A stretch of DNA of 64,000 bases from Acidobacteriota bacterium (GCA_027459505.1 DAIDIE010000043.1:1-64000); one strand, 5' to 3'; shown: positions 51,592-61,304, counted from the first letter of the stretch. A program made the numbers and translations. Notes: generated from the letters alone by a model not told the origin.

Positions 51592-52731
51592 TCACACCAG
51601 TCCGGGCTTCTCGATCCAGCCTCCACCCAGCACCAGCTCTCCGTCATAGAGAACCACTGCCTGGCCGGGCGTAATCGCCCTTTGTGGCTCATCGAAGACC
51701 ACTCGTATACGGCCTCTGGAGAGGGGTTCGGCAACTGCATCGGCCGGCGTATGCCGGTTCCGGATGCGTGCTTGGACGCGTACCGCAGCGTTTGGCGCCT
51801 CGCCGCTGACCCAGCTCACGTCCCGGGCCGTCAGTTCGCTCCCATAAAGCTGGCTCTCGCCTCCCACCACGACGCGCTTCTCGGACGGGTGAATCTGCAG
51901 CACGTACAACGGATTTCCTGTGGCAACGCCCAGGCCCTTCCGCTGGCCCACGGTGAAATGATGGATGCCGCTATGGGTTGCAAGCACCTTCCCCTCACTG
52001 TCAACCAGTTCCCCGGCACTATCAGGAAGGCTGCGACCCTGCTCCTCCAAATACGCCTGCAGGAATGTCTGGTACTCGTTACCCGGAACAAAGCAGATTT
52101 CGTAGCTGTCCTTCTTACTGGCGACGGCCAGCCCCATTTCGGCGGCTTGGGTGCGCACCTCGGGCTTGGAGAACTCACCTAACGGAAACAGGGTATGCGC
52201 TAACTGCTCTTGCGAGAGGCCCCAGAGAAAAAAGGTCTGATCCTTGGCCGTGTCCACCGCCCGGCGCAGCTCCCACTTCCCGGTGGCGGCGTTAAAGCTG
52301 ACCCGGGCGTAATGGCCGGTAGCCAGCCAACGCGCGCCAATCTGGCGGGCGGTGGTGAGCAGGTGCTCGAACTTAACCGTGCTGTTGCACAGGCTGCAGG
52401 GAACCGGGGTCTCACCCTTGAGGTACTGATCGACAAAGTTCCGCACCACCTCCTGCTCGAACTTCTCCTCGTAGTTGACTACGTAGTAGGGGATGTCGAG
52501 CTTTTCGGCTACGCGGCGGGCGTCATAGACATCGTCCAGCGAGCAGCAACGGCCCCGCACTGCCTCGGGCATGCCGGCCTTGCCGGCCAGACGGCGCTGG
52601 TTCCACAACTGCATAGTGAGGCCAACTAGCGAGTAGCCCTGGGACTTCAGCATTCCGGCAACCGTCGAGCTGTCAACACCGCCGGACATGGCTATGGCGA
52701 CGGTCTCCCGGATTGGCTTCACGTTGGGCAT
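51592..52731 (-). CDS. mnmA: tRNA-specific 2-thiouridylase MnmA
   Basis: 379 residues. The PP-loop 'VAIAMSGGVDSSTVAGMLKS' binds ATP. The catalytic Cys pair is in 'ETPVPCSLCNSTVKFEHLLT' and 'KKDSYEICFVPGNEYQTFLQ'. 'GIHHFTVGQRKGLGVATGNP' is the central beta-barrel signature, and the C-terminal beta domain follows. It thiolates U34 of Lys, Glu and Gln tRNAs using sulfur from a cysteine desulfurase relay. Length and motif order are normal. Confidence 0.97.
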   Translation of the reverse strand: MPNVKPIRETVAIAMSGGVDSSTVAGMLKSQGYSLVGLTMQLWNQRRLAGKAGMPEAVRGRCCSLDDVYDARRVAEKLDIPYYVVNYEEKFEQEVVRNFVDQYLKGETPVPCSLCNSTVKFEHLLTTARQIGARWLATGHYARVSFNAATGKWELRRAVDTAKDQTFFLWGLSQEQLAHTLFPLGEFSKPEVRTQAAEMGLAVASKKDSYEICFVPGNEYQTFLQAYLEEQGRSLPDSAGELVDSEGKVLATHSGIHHFTVGQRKGLGVATGNPLYVLQIHPSEKRVVVGGESQLYGSELTARDVSWVSGEAPNAAVRVQARIRNRHTPADAVAEPLSRGRIRVVFDEPQRAITPGQAVVLYDGELVLGGGWIEKPGLV

Positions 52732-52784
52732 AAAATTCGCCGTTTCTTTATTTTACGCGGATTAAATAATGCTTTGGGTGAGGT

Positions 52785-53387
52785 TTAGTCGCCCTGGGTC
52801 AGGTCCTTCAGAAAGCGCAGCATCTGGGGACGGCTCCAATCATAGGCGCCGACCACCTTGCGCATCATGTGCCCCTGGGCGTCTATGATGTAGCTTTCCG
52901 GGTATTTCACCGTGCCGTAGCGCTGCGCGATGAGCGCCTGAGGGTCACGGGCAGTAGGGAACTGCACCTGATAGCTCTTGAGGAACTTGCGGTAGGCCTG
53001 CCCGTCCTGATCGACCGAAATCGCTAAAATAGAGATGGGCCGACCGGCTAGTTCCTGGTGTAGGGTGTTGAGCGCTGGGGTCTCCTCCACGCAAGGGGGG
53101 CACCAGGAGGCCCAAAAGTTCAGTACAAGGACACGGCCATGGTAACTGGCCAGCGTACGCTGGCGCCCGAAGCTATCGACGACGGAAAAATCCGGAGCCT
53201 TTTGCCCTAAATGAGCGTGACGTTTACAGCCCGTCATCGATCCCATGAAGAGGCTGAGCAGAACCGCCAGCCCAAACCAGGCGACAGGGCGGCTGGTTCC
53301 TTTACCGGCCACGAACCGTCGAAGGCGAGAGAACTGGGAGCTCTTGGCGCAGTCACAGCCTAGGGGTGAGCTAGTCTCGAAAGTCAT
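52785..53387 (-). CDS. TlpA/ResA-like thioredoxin-fold lipoprotein
   Basis: 200 residues. A long N-terminus (about 47 residues) ends in a hydrophobic stretch and lipobox-like GSMTGC, so the mature protein is probably lipid-anchored. The thioredoxin domain has 'VLNFWASWCPPCVEETPALN' (CPPC redox motif), 'ISILAISVDQDGQAYRKFLK' and 'YPESYIIDAQGHMM' with the cis-Pro region before it. Extracytoplasmic disulfide reductase, often for cytochrome c maturation. It fits with the multihaem cytochrome in this window, but the genes are far apart. Divergent from the glycosyltransferase by 31 bp. Confidence 0.9.
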   Translation of the reverse strand: MTFETSSPLGCDCAKSSQFSRLRRFVAGKGTSRPVAWFGLAVLLSLFMGSMTGCKRHAHLGQKAPDFSVVDSFGRQRTLASYHGRVLVLNFWASWCPPCVEETPALNTLHQELAGRPISILAISVDQDGQAYRKFLKSYQVQFPTARDPQALIAQRYGTVKYPESYIIDAQGHMMRKVVGAYDWSRPQMLRFLKDLTQGD

Positions 53388-53418
53388 TATTTTTCAGTGT
53401 AGAACGTTATTGCGGCCG

Positions 53419-54591
53419 ATGGCAGCCCGCATCAGTTCCACTGTGCCAAATTCCTGTAACGTGATTCCCCGCATATCCATTTTGATCCCGGCGCGTAACG
53501 AAGAGCACAACATTGCACGTTGCCTGGCCGCCGCCTGTGCCAGCCCCGCGCTGGAGATTATGGTGATCGATGATGATTCACAGGACGGTACATTGGCTGC
53601 CGTGCGCAAGTGGGCGGAGCGCGACGTCAGAATCAAGCTGCTGCGGGCCAGGGCATTACCCACAGAGTGGGTGGGCAAAAGCCATGCGCTCTGGTTGGGT
53701 GCACAGGAAGCCCAAGGTGAGTGGCTGCTGTTTCTGGATGCGGATGTGTTGCTTTTGCCGGGCGCTTTGGAGCGAGCTTTCGAGCATGTGCGCAGCGAGG
53801 GCTTGCAGGCTCTCTCGCTGTCACCGGAGCAGGAGACCGGAAGCCTTGCGGAGCGCTTGGTTACCCCACTAGTGTTCCGTCTGCTGGAGCATCGTTACGC
53901 CTATGACGAAGTGAATGATCCCGAGAGCGCGATTGCCGCAGCCAACGGGCAGTTCTTTCTGGTGCATCGGCGCATTTACTTCCAGGCCGGCGGCCACGCG
54001 GCGGTACGCGGCATGTGGGTGGAAGACGTGGCGTTGGCGGCGTTGCTGAAGATGCGCGGGGTGCGTTTCGCCTTTTTGCCAGGCACCGCCATCGCGCGTA
54101 CACGGATGTACCAGGACTGGCAATCGGTCTACTCCGGCTGGCGTAAGAACCTCTACCCGCTCCTCGGCAGTTGGCGCGGACTACCTGGAGTAGCATTGGC
54201 AGCGGTATTGTTGCTCTGGTCGGGCTTGATTCTTGAATCGTTTCATGCCGTGGCGCACTCCCACTATGTAGTGGCGCTTGGTTCCGCCGCCTTGGCGTTA
54301 GGCTTGAATCTGGCCTACAGTTTGTGGCTTGGGTTGGAGGGCGGCATCGGGAGGGCATTGGCGTTCGCCTTGATGCCTGCTGCGTTGCCGGCCGTTCTGT
54401 GGGTGTGGGGAAGCTCGGAGCGGGCGTTTACCGGAAAAGGCTCGATTACTTGGAAAGGCCGCCGTCCGCCGGTGAGTGCCTCTGCTCAGCAAGATCAAGA
54501 TGTTGCTGTGGGCATGGCCGGAACCGGGGAACTCAGGATCAAGCCGCTGGAACTACAAAGGGGTGGCGCGGAAGAGCGGGTATGCACATGA
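53419..54591 (+). CDS. Family 2 glycosyltransferase, HpnB-like
   Basis: 390 residues from ATG 53419. GT-A fold: '[20 protein letters not shown]', '[20 protein letters not shown]', '[20 protein letters not shown]', the DxD in '[18 protein letters not shown]', and '[20 protein letters not shown]'. The C-terminus has '[20 protein letters not shown]' plus 2-3 TM helices. The layout and size resemble HpnB, a hopanoid-cluster glycosyltransferase, but no hopanoid genes are near, so this is only a likeness. The stop overlaps the folE start region (ATGCACATGA). Confidence 0.87.
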   Translation: MAARISSTVPNSCNVIPRISILIPARNEEHNIARCLAAACASPALEIMVIDDDSQDGTLAAVRKWAERDVRIKLLRARALPTEWVGKSHALWLGAQEAQGEWLLFLDADVLLLPGALERAFEHVRSEGLQALSLSPEQETGSLAERLVTPLVFRLLEHRYAYDEVNDPESAIAAANGQFFLVHRRIYFQAGGHAAVRGMWVEDVALAALLKMRGVRFAFLPGTAIARTRMYQDWQSVYSGWRKNLYPLLGSWRGLPGVALAAVLLLWSGLILESFHAVAHSHYVVALGSAALALGLNLAYSLWLGLEGGIGRALAFALMPAALPAVLWVWGSSERAFTGKGSITWKGRRPPVSASAQQDQDVAVGMAGTGELRIKPLELQRGGAEERVCT

Positions 54592-55232
54592 AAGAGTCGG
54601 AAAAGCGAAGCGATGGGGCGACCGGGCTGGTGGGGGCTGAGGCCACCCTGGCCGATCTGCCAATGGAAGAGCTGGCGCGCGAGATGATCCGCCGGGTGGG
54701 CGAAGATCCCAGCCGCGAGGGTTTACGACGGACGCCGGAACGCTTCACCAAGTCGCTGCAGTACCTCACCCGCGGCTACACCCAGGATCTCAACGAGCTG
54801 CTCAATGATGCGCTGTTCACCGTTGATTATGACGATATGGTGATCGTGCGCGATGTGGAGATGTTCAGCCTGTGCGAGCATCATCTGCTCCCGTTTTTCG
54901 GCCGGTGCCATATCGCGTACGTACCCAACGGCAAGGTCATTGGCTTGAGCAAGATTCCACGGCTGGTGGACATGTTCGCGCGCCGCTTCCAGGTGCAGGA
55001 GCGTCTGACCACCGAGATTGCAGCGACCATCCAGGAACTGATCCAGCCGCAAGGCGTAGGCGTGGTGATTGAGGCGCGCCACCTATGCATGATGATGCGC
55101 GGCGTGGAAAAACAGCATTCGTCAGCGACCACCTCATCGATGTTGGGCGTGTTCCGCGACAATCCAAAGACGCGTTCGGAATTTTTGACGCTGATTCGCA
55201 GTGGCGGCGGCCAGTGTCCGCAGGCAGTTTAA
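54582..55232 (+). CDS. folE: GTP cyclohydrolase I
   Basis: 216 residues from ATG 54582; a second ATG is at 54588. Zn-binding '[20 protein letters not shown]' (Cys, His, His), substrate motif '[20 protein letters not shown]' with the third Zn Cys (HLC), then '[17 protein letters not shown]'. Converts GTP to 7,8-dihydroneopterin triphosphate, the first step of folate (and pterin) synthesis. Overlaps the glycosyltransferase stop by about 10 bp, so it is translationally coupled with it. Confidence 0.97.
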   Translation: MHMKESEKRSDGATGLVGAEATLADLPMEELAREMIRRVGEDPSREGLRRTPERFTKSLQYLTRGYTQDLNELLNDALFTVDYDDMVIVRDVEMFSLCEHHLLPFFGRCHIAYVPNGKVIGLSKIPRLVDMFARRFQVQERLTTEIAATIQELIQPQGVGVVIEARHLCMMMRGVEKQHSSATTSSMLGVFRDNPKTRSEFLTLIRSGGGQCPQAV

Positions 55233-55263
55233 ATCTGGCGCGGCTGGGCAAAGCCGCTTCGTG

Positions 55264-55320
55264 GCGGCCGGCGCCTGCCGCCGGCCGCAGCGCTTTGCAA
55301 GATAACTATCTTGCAAAGCG
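55264..55320. repeat. Two tandem hairpins downstream of folE, one a 30-bp near-perfect palindrome
   Basis: First hairpin: GCGGCCGGCG (55264-55273) and CGCCGGCCGC (55279-55288). Second: CGCTTTGCAAGATA (55291-55304), two central bases, and its exact complement TATCTTGCAAAGCG to 55320. It follows the folE stop by about 30 bp. It could terminate folE, be an operator, or be a small mobile repeat; the 14-bp arms without a T-run argue against simple termination. Confidence 0.7.
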
Positions 55321-55479
55321 AGAGCTACAGAAGCAGCACTCCAGGTACAGGCACGGCCCCTAAAGCCCCGTCCGTGAACTGCGCGCTGTAAATCCCCCGC
55401 ATGGCCTCGCCCCGGCCGCTAGCGTTGCCGTCGCCCGTCTCCTGATAAAATCTTCGTTTGGCCGTCTCGGCAACAGCTT

Positions 55480-56409
55480 ATGGAAACTCGCAATGTGGTG
55501 ATTCTTGGGTCGGGGTGTTCGGGCCTCACTGCCGCGCTGTATACGGCGCGCGCTGGATTGGCGCCGCTGGTGATTGAAGGGCATGAAAGTGGCGGACAAT
55601 TGAGCCTGACCACCCTGGTGGAAAACTTTCCCGGTTTCCCGGAAGGCATCCAAGGTCCCGAACTGATTGACAACATCCGGCAGCAGGCCAGCAAGTTCGG
55701 CGCCGAGTTCATGGCGGGCACGGTGCGCGAGGCGCGGCTTGCGGAACGGCCGTTTCTGCTGAACGTGGACGGCGAAGAGGTGCGTACGCGATCACTGGTC
55801 GTGGCCACTGGCGCGTCGGCGCGCTGGCTGGGGCTGCCCTCCGAGAAGGCGCTCATTGGCCATGGCGTTTCCAGTTGTGCGACTTGCGACGGATTTTTCT
55901 TTCGCGGCAAAGACATCATCGTTGTGGGCGGCGGCGATTCCGCTATGGAAGAGGCGTTGTTTCTGACGCGCTTTGCCAGCACCGTCACCATTGTGCACCG
56001 CAGCGAAACTTTCCGCGCTTCGCGCATCATGCTGGAACGGGCGCGCGAACACGCCAAGATCAAATGGGTCACCAATGCGGTGATTGAAGAAGTGCTGGAC
56101 GTGGCCAAGCAGGAGGTCACCGCCGTGCGGTTGCGCGACGTACGGGATGACAAGCGTTGGGAGTTGCCGATTTCAGCGGTGTTTCTTGGCATTGGACATA
56201 TCCCCAATACCTCGGTTTTTAAAGATCAACTTGACATGGATGAGGACGGATACCTGCTGACGCGCGATTACGTCTTCACGCGGGTGCATGGCGTATTTGC
56301 CTGCGGCGATGCGCAGGACCGCCGCTATCGTCAGGCCATCACCGCTGCCGGCACGGGCTGTATGGCGGCTTTGGAAGTCGAAAAGCTGCTCGAGGAAGAG
56401 GGCCGCTAG
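55480..56409 (+). CDS. trxB: Thioredoxin reductase-like flavoprotein
   Basis: 309 residues. FAD-binding 'VVILGSGCSGLTAALYTARA', redox motif 'GVSSCATCDGFFFRGKDIIV' (CATC disulfide), NADPH-binding 'VVGGGDSAMEEALFLTRFA' and 'HGVFACGDAQDRRYRQAITA' at the C-terminus. Same length and order as low-Mr TrxR. It transfers electrons from NADPH to thioredoxin, which would serve other thiol enzymes such as the AhpD-like protein (system-level inference only). Confidence 0.95.
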   Translation: METRNVVILGSGCSGLTAALYTARAGLAPLVIEGHESGGQLSLTTLVENFPGFPEGIQGPELIDNIRQQASKFGAEFMAGTVREARLAERPFLLNVDGEEVRTRSLVVATGASARWLGLPSEKALIGHGVSSCATCDGFFFRGKDIIVVGGGDSAMEEALFLTRFASTVTIVHRSETFRASRIMLERAREHAKIKWVTNAVIEEVLDVAKQEVTAVRLRDVRDDKRWELPISAVFLGIGHIPNTSVFKDQLDMDEDGYLLTRDYVFTRVHGVFACGDAQDRRYRQAITAAGTGCMAALEVEKLLEEEGR

Positions 56410-56452
56410 GCCGCGAATTGAAAAGCGCCGCCGGCCGGTGGCATCGCCTTTT

Positions 56453-57379
56453 ATGCTTCGCACCCTGCTTCTGCGCGCATCCGGCAATAGCAGCTTACGC
56501 CGTTTTGCCGAACACTCCGCCGTTGGGCGGCGGCTCTCCTCGCGCTTTGTGGCCGGGCGTGAGCTCGCCGCCGCGCTGGCGGTTTTGGAGAAGCTGCGAG
56601 CGGCGGGGTTGAACGCCACCCTGGATCACTTGGGCGAAAACGTGACCTCGGCGGAGGAGGCTGGACTGGCCACCGAAGCTGCCTGCCGCAGTCTGCGCGC
56701 ATTGGCTGCAGCCCGGCTGACCCCCAACATCTCCGTGAAACTCACGCAATTGGGTTTGGATATCGATCCTGGACTGGCCACGTCCCAGGCCCGGCGTATC
56801 GCCCTGCTTGCCGGCGCGTTAGGCGGTTTCATGCGCGTCGATATGGAGTCGTCGCGCTACACAGAGGCCACCCTGCGCCTGGTGGAGGAATTGCACCGGG
56901 AGGGGCTGCCGGTGGGGACGGTTTTGCAATCGTATCTGCGCCGCAGCGAGGCGGATTTGGAGCGGCTGGGGGAGCAGGGGATTGCCGTAAGGCTGGTGAA
57001 AGGCGCTTACCGCGAGCCCCCGGAGCTAGCCTACCAGCACAAAGTGGAGGTCGACGCCAACTTCGCCAGGATGCTGGAACGGCTGCTTGCCCGCCCAGCG
57101 GGGCCGCGGAGCGGCGCCGGACGCAATGCGGTTGCCACTCATGATCCGCGGCTGATCCGTGCGGCGGTTGAATTTGCGCGAGCACGGAGCGTACCTCCGG
57201 AGACGTTCGAGTTTCAGATGCTGTATGGCATCCGCCGCGATCTGCAAACGCAACTCAATGCCGCTGGCTGGCAGGTGCGCGTCTATGTCCCCTATGGCGA
57301 AGCCTGGTATCCGTACTTCGTGCGGCGCTTGGCGGAGCGCCCGGCAAACCTGCTGTTCCTACTCAAGAACCTGGTCTAG
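56453..57379 (+). CDS. Proline dehydrogenase (PRODH)
   Basis: 308 residues from ATG 56453, the length of monofunctional PRODH. FAD barrel motifs: 'NISVKLTQLGLDIDPGLATS', 'FMRVDMESSRYTEATLRLVE', 'RLVKGAYREPPELAYQHKVE', 'NAVATHDPRLIRAAVEFAR', 'FEFQMLYGIRRDLQTQLNAA' and 'VRVYVPYGEAWYPYFVRRLA'. Oxidises L-proline to pyrroline-5-carboxylate at the membrane, passing electrons to quinone. No P5C dehydrogenase is adjacent, though an aldehyde dehydrogenase is at 19618. It starts 43 bp after trxB. Confidence 0.95.
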   Translation: MLRTLLLRASGNSSLRRFAEHSAVGRRLSSRFVAGRELAAALAVLEKLRAAGLNATLDHLGENVTSAEEAGLATEAACRSLRALAAARLTPNISVKLTQLGLDIDPGLATSQARRIALLAGALGGFMRVDMESSRYTEATLRLVEELHREGLPVGTVLQSYLRRSEADLERLGEQGIAVRLVKGAYREPPELAYQHKVEVDANFARMLERLLARPAGPRSGAGRNAVATHDPRLIRAAVEFARARSVPPETFEFQMLYGIRRDLQTQLNAAGWQVRVYVPYGEAWYPYFVRRLAERPANLLFLLKNLV

Positions 57380-57424
57380 GGGCGGTTGGTTAACCAGCCA
57401 AACCGTACCGCAAGCGCGACCGGC

Positions 57425-58489
57425 TCAGGGCTGCGGGGAATTGCCATTGCTGCCGCCGACTGCCTGCTGCGTGGCGACGCTGTGGACGGCTGGGCTGGAG
57501 TGGTGGCCGCTGCCCGCGTAGTAGCCCGAACGGGCGCGAACGCGGTCGTGCTTGACGCCTTTGCCCACCAGCTTCACCGTCACTGCGCGAAAGCCCGGCG
57601 CCGTGTTGGTGGAGTGATAGCCCAGGGCATATTGGTGACGGATGTCCTGCGCGACCTGCCGGGTGATCCGGTCGACCTGATCCAGGGTCTTGGGGAAGTA
57701 GGCTTCGCCACCCGTGGCATTGGCCAGTGCCTTGAGGGCGCGGGTGGCGGAGCGGCGATCGCCGCGGTCCTCGTCACTGAGCAGGCCGATGCAGTAGATC
57801 ATTGGGCCATGGAGGGATGAGGCCAGGCGGACAGTGTCTTCCAGCGATTCGCGGCTGGCGTCATCGTTGCCGTCGGTGACCAGCAGGAGCACGCGCTTGT
57901 CGTTTTTGGCGTGATGCTGCAGATGGGTCAGGGAGGCGACCACCGCGTCGCGCATGGCGGTGCCGCCACGCGACTCGATATGGCTGAGTCCTTCTTTCAG
58001 CTTGGCCATGTTGTTGGTGAAGTCGGTGTCCAGGTAGGCGTCGTCGTTGAAATTCACGATGAAGATCTCGTCACCAGGATTGCTGGCGCGGACGAAATTC
58101 AAGGCCGCCTCATTTACCGCCGCGCGCTTGCTGCGCATGCTGCCGCTGTCGTCAATAAGCAGGCCCATGGAGACGGGCGCGTCCTCGTAGCTGAAATAAT
58201 CCAGCCGCTGCGGTTTTCGATTTTCGGTTACCTTGAAGTTGTTGCTGGTAAGGTTGGGGACGGGCCGTCCCTTTTTGTCGAGCACGGTTACGTGCAGCAC
58301 GACCTCGCGAACGTTCTGGTGAAAGACGTAAGGCTTTTGCGCCGCCAGCCGGCCCACGCCCGCCGCGCAAACCAGCAACAGGGCGCAGGCGGCGGACAGG
58401 AGCCAGCGGTCAGAGGGCGTCACGGTGTGAGAAGGCGACGTGCGGGAAGCGGGGATTAGATTCAAGGAGTCTTGCCTGGGTGAATGCAT
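57425..58489 (-). CDS. Exported VWFA-domain protein (Acidobacteria type), paralogue 1
   Basis: About 354 residues from ATG 58489. Signal/TM region 'LLSAACALLLVCAAGVGRLA', then an Ig-like segment 'VVLHVTVLDKKGRPVPNLTS' with 'NFKVTENRKPQRLDYFSYED', then a VWA domain with the MIDAS 'LLIDDSGSMRSKRAAVNEAA' (DxSxS) and 'AMRDAVVASLTHL' and 'VLLLVTDGNDDASRE'. This arrangement matches the VWFA-related Acidobacterial domain (TIGR03436). Extracytoplasmic protein-binding role; unknown partner. The closest relative is the next gene at 58726. It is convergent with the PRODH gene. Confidence 0.9.
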   Translation of the reverse strand: MHSPRQDSLNLIPASRTSPSHTVTPSDRWLLSAACALLLVCAAGVGRLAAQKPYVFHQNVREVVLHVTVLDKKGRPVPNLTSNNFKVTENRKPQRLDYFSYEDAPVSMGLLIDDSGSMRSKRAAVNEAALNFVRASNPGDEIFIVNFNDDAYLDTDFTNNMAKLKEGLSHIESRGGTAMRDAVVASLTHLQHHAKNDKRVLLLVTDGNDDASRESLEDTVRLASSLHGPMIYCIGLLSDEDRGDRRSATRALKALANATGGEAYFPKTLDQVDRITRQVAQDIRHQYALGYHSTNTAPGFRAVTVKLVGKGVKHDRVRARSGYYAGSGHHSSPAVHSVATQQAVGGSNGNSPQP

Positions 58490-58725
58490 GGGTTGTGTAG
58501 GTCTGCCGCAGTCCGGGGTTCGCTGGAACGTTTCAACAACAATCCTATTGTCGCCCAGGTACAAACGTGAATTCCGGCTTCGGAAAAACCTGCGCCGGTT
58601 CAGACCGCTCCCCGTTTGTGCGGAAGGGCGGAGTGGCAAGGCGCAAGCATCCCTGGCCGCGCAACCGATGGCTGGGGCGATTGTTGACTTGCTGTCGCCG
58701 CGCACGTTTCCGTCGTGCTCGGGCC

Positions 58726-59823
58726 CTACGGGTTAGGCCCGTAATAGCCCCGCTTCGCATAGACGGTCAGCGGAGGCAGGCCGGCGGGCGGCTTCAGCTT
58801 CACCATGATCTTGCGCCACTTGCCGTCATGGCGCTGATCAAGGGGCTTGTAACCGATCACGTACTCGTTCCGCAACTCCATGGCAATCCTCTCGGCCACG
58901 TCGGGGAGCTCGTCGGGATCGTGAATAGAGAAGGCGCGTCCACCGCTGCTTTCCGCCAAATCGTTCAACAACGCCGGTCCGGCCTGCTCTTCAGGAGTCA
59001 TGCGCTCGGCTGCCGGGTCATAAATTCCAATGGCATAAATTTGGACGTCGCTCTCGCGCACGAAGTTGCGAATTTCGCTTTCGGTGTAGCGGCTGTGGTT
59101 GTCACCACCGTCGGAGATGATGAGCAGGGCCTTGCGGTTGTAACGGGCCTCGCGCATGCGGTCCAAGCCGAGGTAGATGGCGTCCAGCAACGAGGTGCGG
59201 CCGTGGGGCGGGGTGAAGTCCACCTCACTTTCAATCTTGGGCAGATTGTTGGTGAAATCGCAGAGCAGATGCGGCTCATCCGCGAAGGCCACCAGCATGA
59301 ACTCGTCCTGCGGATTGGCGGTGCGGAAGAATTGGTCCACGGCCTCGCGTGATTTCTGGATCTTATCGCTCATGCTCTCGCTGTTGTCGAAGATGACCCC
59401 CACGGAAATGGGCGCATCCTGGCTGGAGAAGGAACTGATTTTGACGGGCTTTTTGTCTTCGAAGACACGGAAATGACGCCGGCCGAGCCCGGTAACCAGC
59501 CGGTCACGAGGATCGGTGACAATCACCGGAACCAGCACCAGTTGTGCTTCGGTACTAAAGGTCGCGGCCTTGGGGCGATGAAAGCTGAGCTGTGAGGGTG
59601 ATGGGGGCTGCGTCCCAAACGACATGGCTGGCTGCGCCGGCTGGCTGGCTGCGTGAGAAGCGGCTGAAGACGGGGGTGTTTCCAGGTACGGCTTGGGCGT
59701 GACGTGAACGTTTTGCGCCACTCCGGTGAGACCGCAACCAAGCGCAACGCTGACCAGAAGGAAACGGAGAAAATCATGGCGGTGAGCTGTGCAATGGGAG
59801 CGAGTCCCACCCATCAGGAACAT
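58726..59823 (-). CDS. Exported VWFA-domain protein (Acidobacteria type), paralogue 2
   Basis: About 365 residues from ATG 59823, which has GAGGTG five bases upstream; the frame open to 59937 lacks coding character. Signal 'FLRFLLVSVALGCGLTGVAQ', then 'LVLVPVIVTDPRDRLVTGLG', 'HFRVFEDKKPVKISSFSSQD', and a VWA domain with 'VGVIFDNSESMSDKIQKSRE' (DNSES MIDAS), 'SLLDAIYLGLDRM' and 'LLIISDGGDNHSRYTESEI'. Same architecture as the gene ending at 57425, giving a tandem pair. The MIDAS here is D-x-S-x-S (DNSES), so metal binding is expected. Confidence 0.9.
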   Translation of the reverse strand: MFLMGGTRSHCTAHRHDFLRFLLVSVALGCGLTGVAQNVHVTPKPYLETPPSSAASHAASQPAQPAMSFGTQPPSPSQLSFHRPKAATFSTEAQLVLVPVIVTDPRDRLVTGLGRRHFRVFEDKKPVKISSFSSQDAPISVGVIFDNSESMSDKIQKSREAVDQFFRTANPQDEFMLVAFADEPHLLCDFTNNLPKIESEVDFTPPHGRTSLLDAIYLGLDRMREARYNRKALLIISDGGDNHSRYTESEIRNFVRESDVQIYAIGIYDPAAERMTPEEQAGPALLNDLAESSGGRAFSIHDPDELPDVAERIAMELRNEYVIGYKPLDQRHDGKWRKIMVKLKPPAGLPPLTVYAKRGYYGPNP

Positions 59824-60163
59824 GGTGCACCTCAGGGAGTAGCTCTCCCCGGCGGTTGTCTCGCCGGTAGCCAAACCCGGGAGAGCCGCAGGTGGCGATA
59901 TCTGCTCCGACAGTACCACCATCCCTGCCGGAGTCAAATGAAGAGCAGAGATGAAAAGCTCTTAAACTGGCCGAATGAGGCAATAATCGCGTTCAATGCC
60001 TCGTAGACACTCAGGCTGCGACAAGAAGTCCCCTGCGCATGGCCATCAAACATTTAGTTTGATGCGGGTTCCACCACGAAAAGGTGTCGGGGCGGCGGTA
60101 TTGCACTGGAAGTGTTGCCCCGCTCCGGTTTGCCTCTGCTCATCAACACGCCAGGAGAGTCTG
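59824..60163. other. 340-bp intergenic region with one hairpin
   Basis: No gene is supported. An 8-bp perfect hairpin (CATCAAAC at 60044-60051, GTTTGATG at 60057-60064) lies about 100 bp after the stop of the lipoprotein gene on the minus strand. The region must hold the promoter of the VWFA gene at 59823. Confidence 0.4.
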
Positions 60164-61174
60164 CTAGGGACGAACGGGCGGCCAGCCATGGTAACGCCGC
60201 TCATTTTCATACGCCGGACCTTCATGCCACGAAGGTGCCGGAGAGATTGCACGCGCGCGCCGGGCGGCGTCGGCGGCCTGAGCCGCCGGCACCTGCAGTT
60301 CGGAGCGGAGGCGGGTCAGCAGCGACGAGCCGGTGTAAACGTAAAGGGAATGGTCGGAGAAATAGAGAATGGCCGCAGCCGCGCCGCCCGCCAGACCTCC
60401 TACCAGGGCACCCATGAAGCCGTTGCGCGCGCTGTTGAACGAGGGAGGCGGGGGCGGAAAGCCGGTTGTATATGCGGAAGAGGGATAGGTGCTGGCGCCC
60501 GCGTTGCTGTGGCCGATGACGTAACCCAGGGTCGCGCCTCCAAGGGGCAACGCGCTCAACTCCACCTCTCTAGCTGCGTTGAAGTTATGCGTCGCGCTTC
60601 CTGGCCCGCTTTGTGCCGCAAGCTGGCCTGGAAGTGGCAAGACATAGCCGTTGGGCAGCACCAGTGTCAGCCGGTCAAGGGTGAGATCCGCCTGTCGGCT
60701 GAAGGTGTCAAGGTGGGTGCTGCGGATGTGAGCCTGGAAGGCGGTGCCGATAGGCAGGGCTACGTTCCGCGCCCCCGAATACGTGGCAATAATCGGCGCG
60801 GTTAACTGCGCGTAAACCCAGTGTGGCGAGCGGTGGCTGTCGATAGGTGCGGTTAATGCCAGCATGAGTGGCGTGCCTGCGGGTATCCGCAACAGCGCGG
60901 CTGGCGCAACGCGTGCGGAAGAGCTGCGGGAAGCCAATGCACCCGATGGTGGCGCTGCCGATGGCGAACTTGTTGAACTCCGGTTCGTGGATGGTGCCGC
61001 CCTGTCGGCTGGCGGCGGCGCTGCCCTCTGCGCCGGCTGTTGCGCGCTTGCGACACAACCGGCCAGCAGCGCGCAGATCGCTACAAACTGCAAACCCTTA
61101 AATCCGTCAGGGCTGACCTCGCCCTGAGCGAAGCGGATGACTCCACCCAGCACACGCGATTGACGATGCAACAC
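60164..61174 (-). CDS. Predicted lipoprotein with VirB10/TrbI-like C-terminal fold
   Basis: 336 residues from GTG 61174 with AGGAGG five bases upstream. Signal with lipobox LLAGC, a Ser/Pro-rich linker, then 'LLRIPAGTPLMLALTAPIDS', 'HWVYAQLTAPIIATYSGARN', 'VALPIGTAFQAHIRSTHLDT' and a Gly/Ala-rich hydrophobic segment 'MGALVGGLAGGAAAAILYF'. The IPAGT...ALP-x-GT spacing resembles the TrbI/VirB10 beta-barrel that also occurs in lone envelope proteins. No other type IV secretion genes are nearby, so it is probably an envelope stability factor rather than conjugation. Low-certainty family call. Confidence 0.65.
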   Translation of the reverse strand: MLHRQSRVLGGVIRFAQGEVSPDGFKGLQFVAICALLAGCVASAQQPAQRAAPPPADRAAPSTNRSSTSSPSAAPPSGALASRSSSARVAPAALLRIPAGTPLMLALTAPIDSHRSPHWVYAQLTAPIIATYSGARNVALPIGTAFQAHIRSTHLDTFSRQADLTLDRLTLVLPNGYVLPLPGQLAAQSGPGSATHNFNAAREVELSALPLGGATLGYVIGHSNAGASTYPSSAYTTGFPPPPPSFNSARNGFMGALVGGLAGGAAAAILYFSDHSLYVYTGSSLLTRLRSELQVPAAQAADAARRARAISPAPSWHEGPAYENERRYHGWPPVRP

Positions 61175-61304
61175 GGTGACCTCCTCTTGCAGGCGTGCGC
61201 CGCTGCACGTCTGCCCTCAGTCGCTTCTATTGACGTTGCTGACGGAGGAGGAGGCAAACAGGTTTCGAGAATCGTTGCAGGACAATGCGCTTCCGCGCCA
61301 CCAT

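Noticed and set aside
53419-54591. Part of a hopanoid biosynthesis cluster
   Set aside because: HpnB likeness alone; no squalene-hopene cyclase or other hpn genes are in the window.
60164-61174. Type IV secretion system component
   Set aside because: TrbI/VirB10 likeness is confined to one fold segment and no other secretion or conjugation genes are present.
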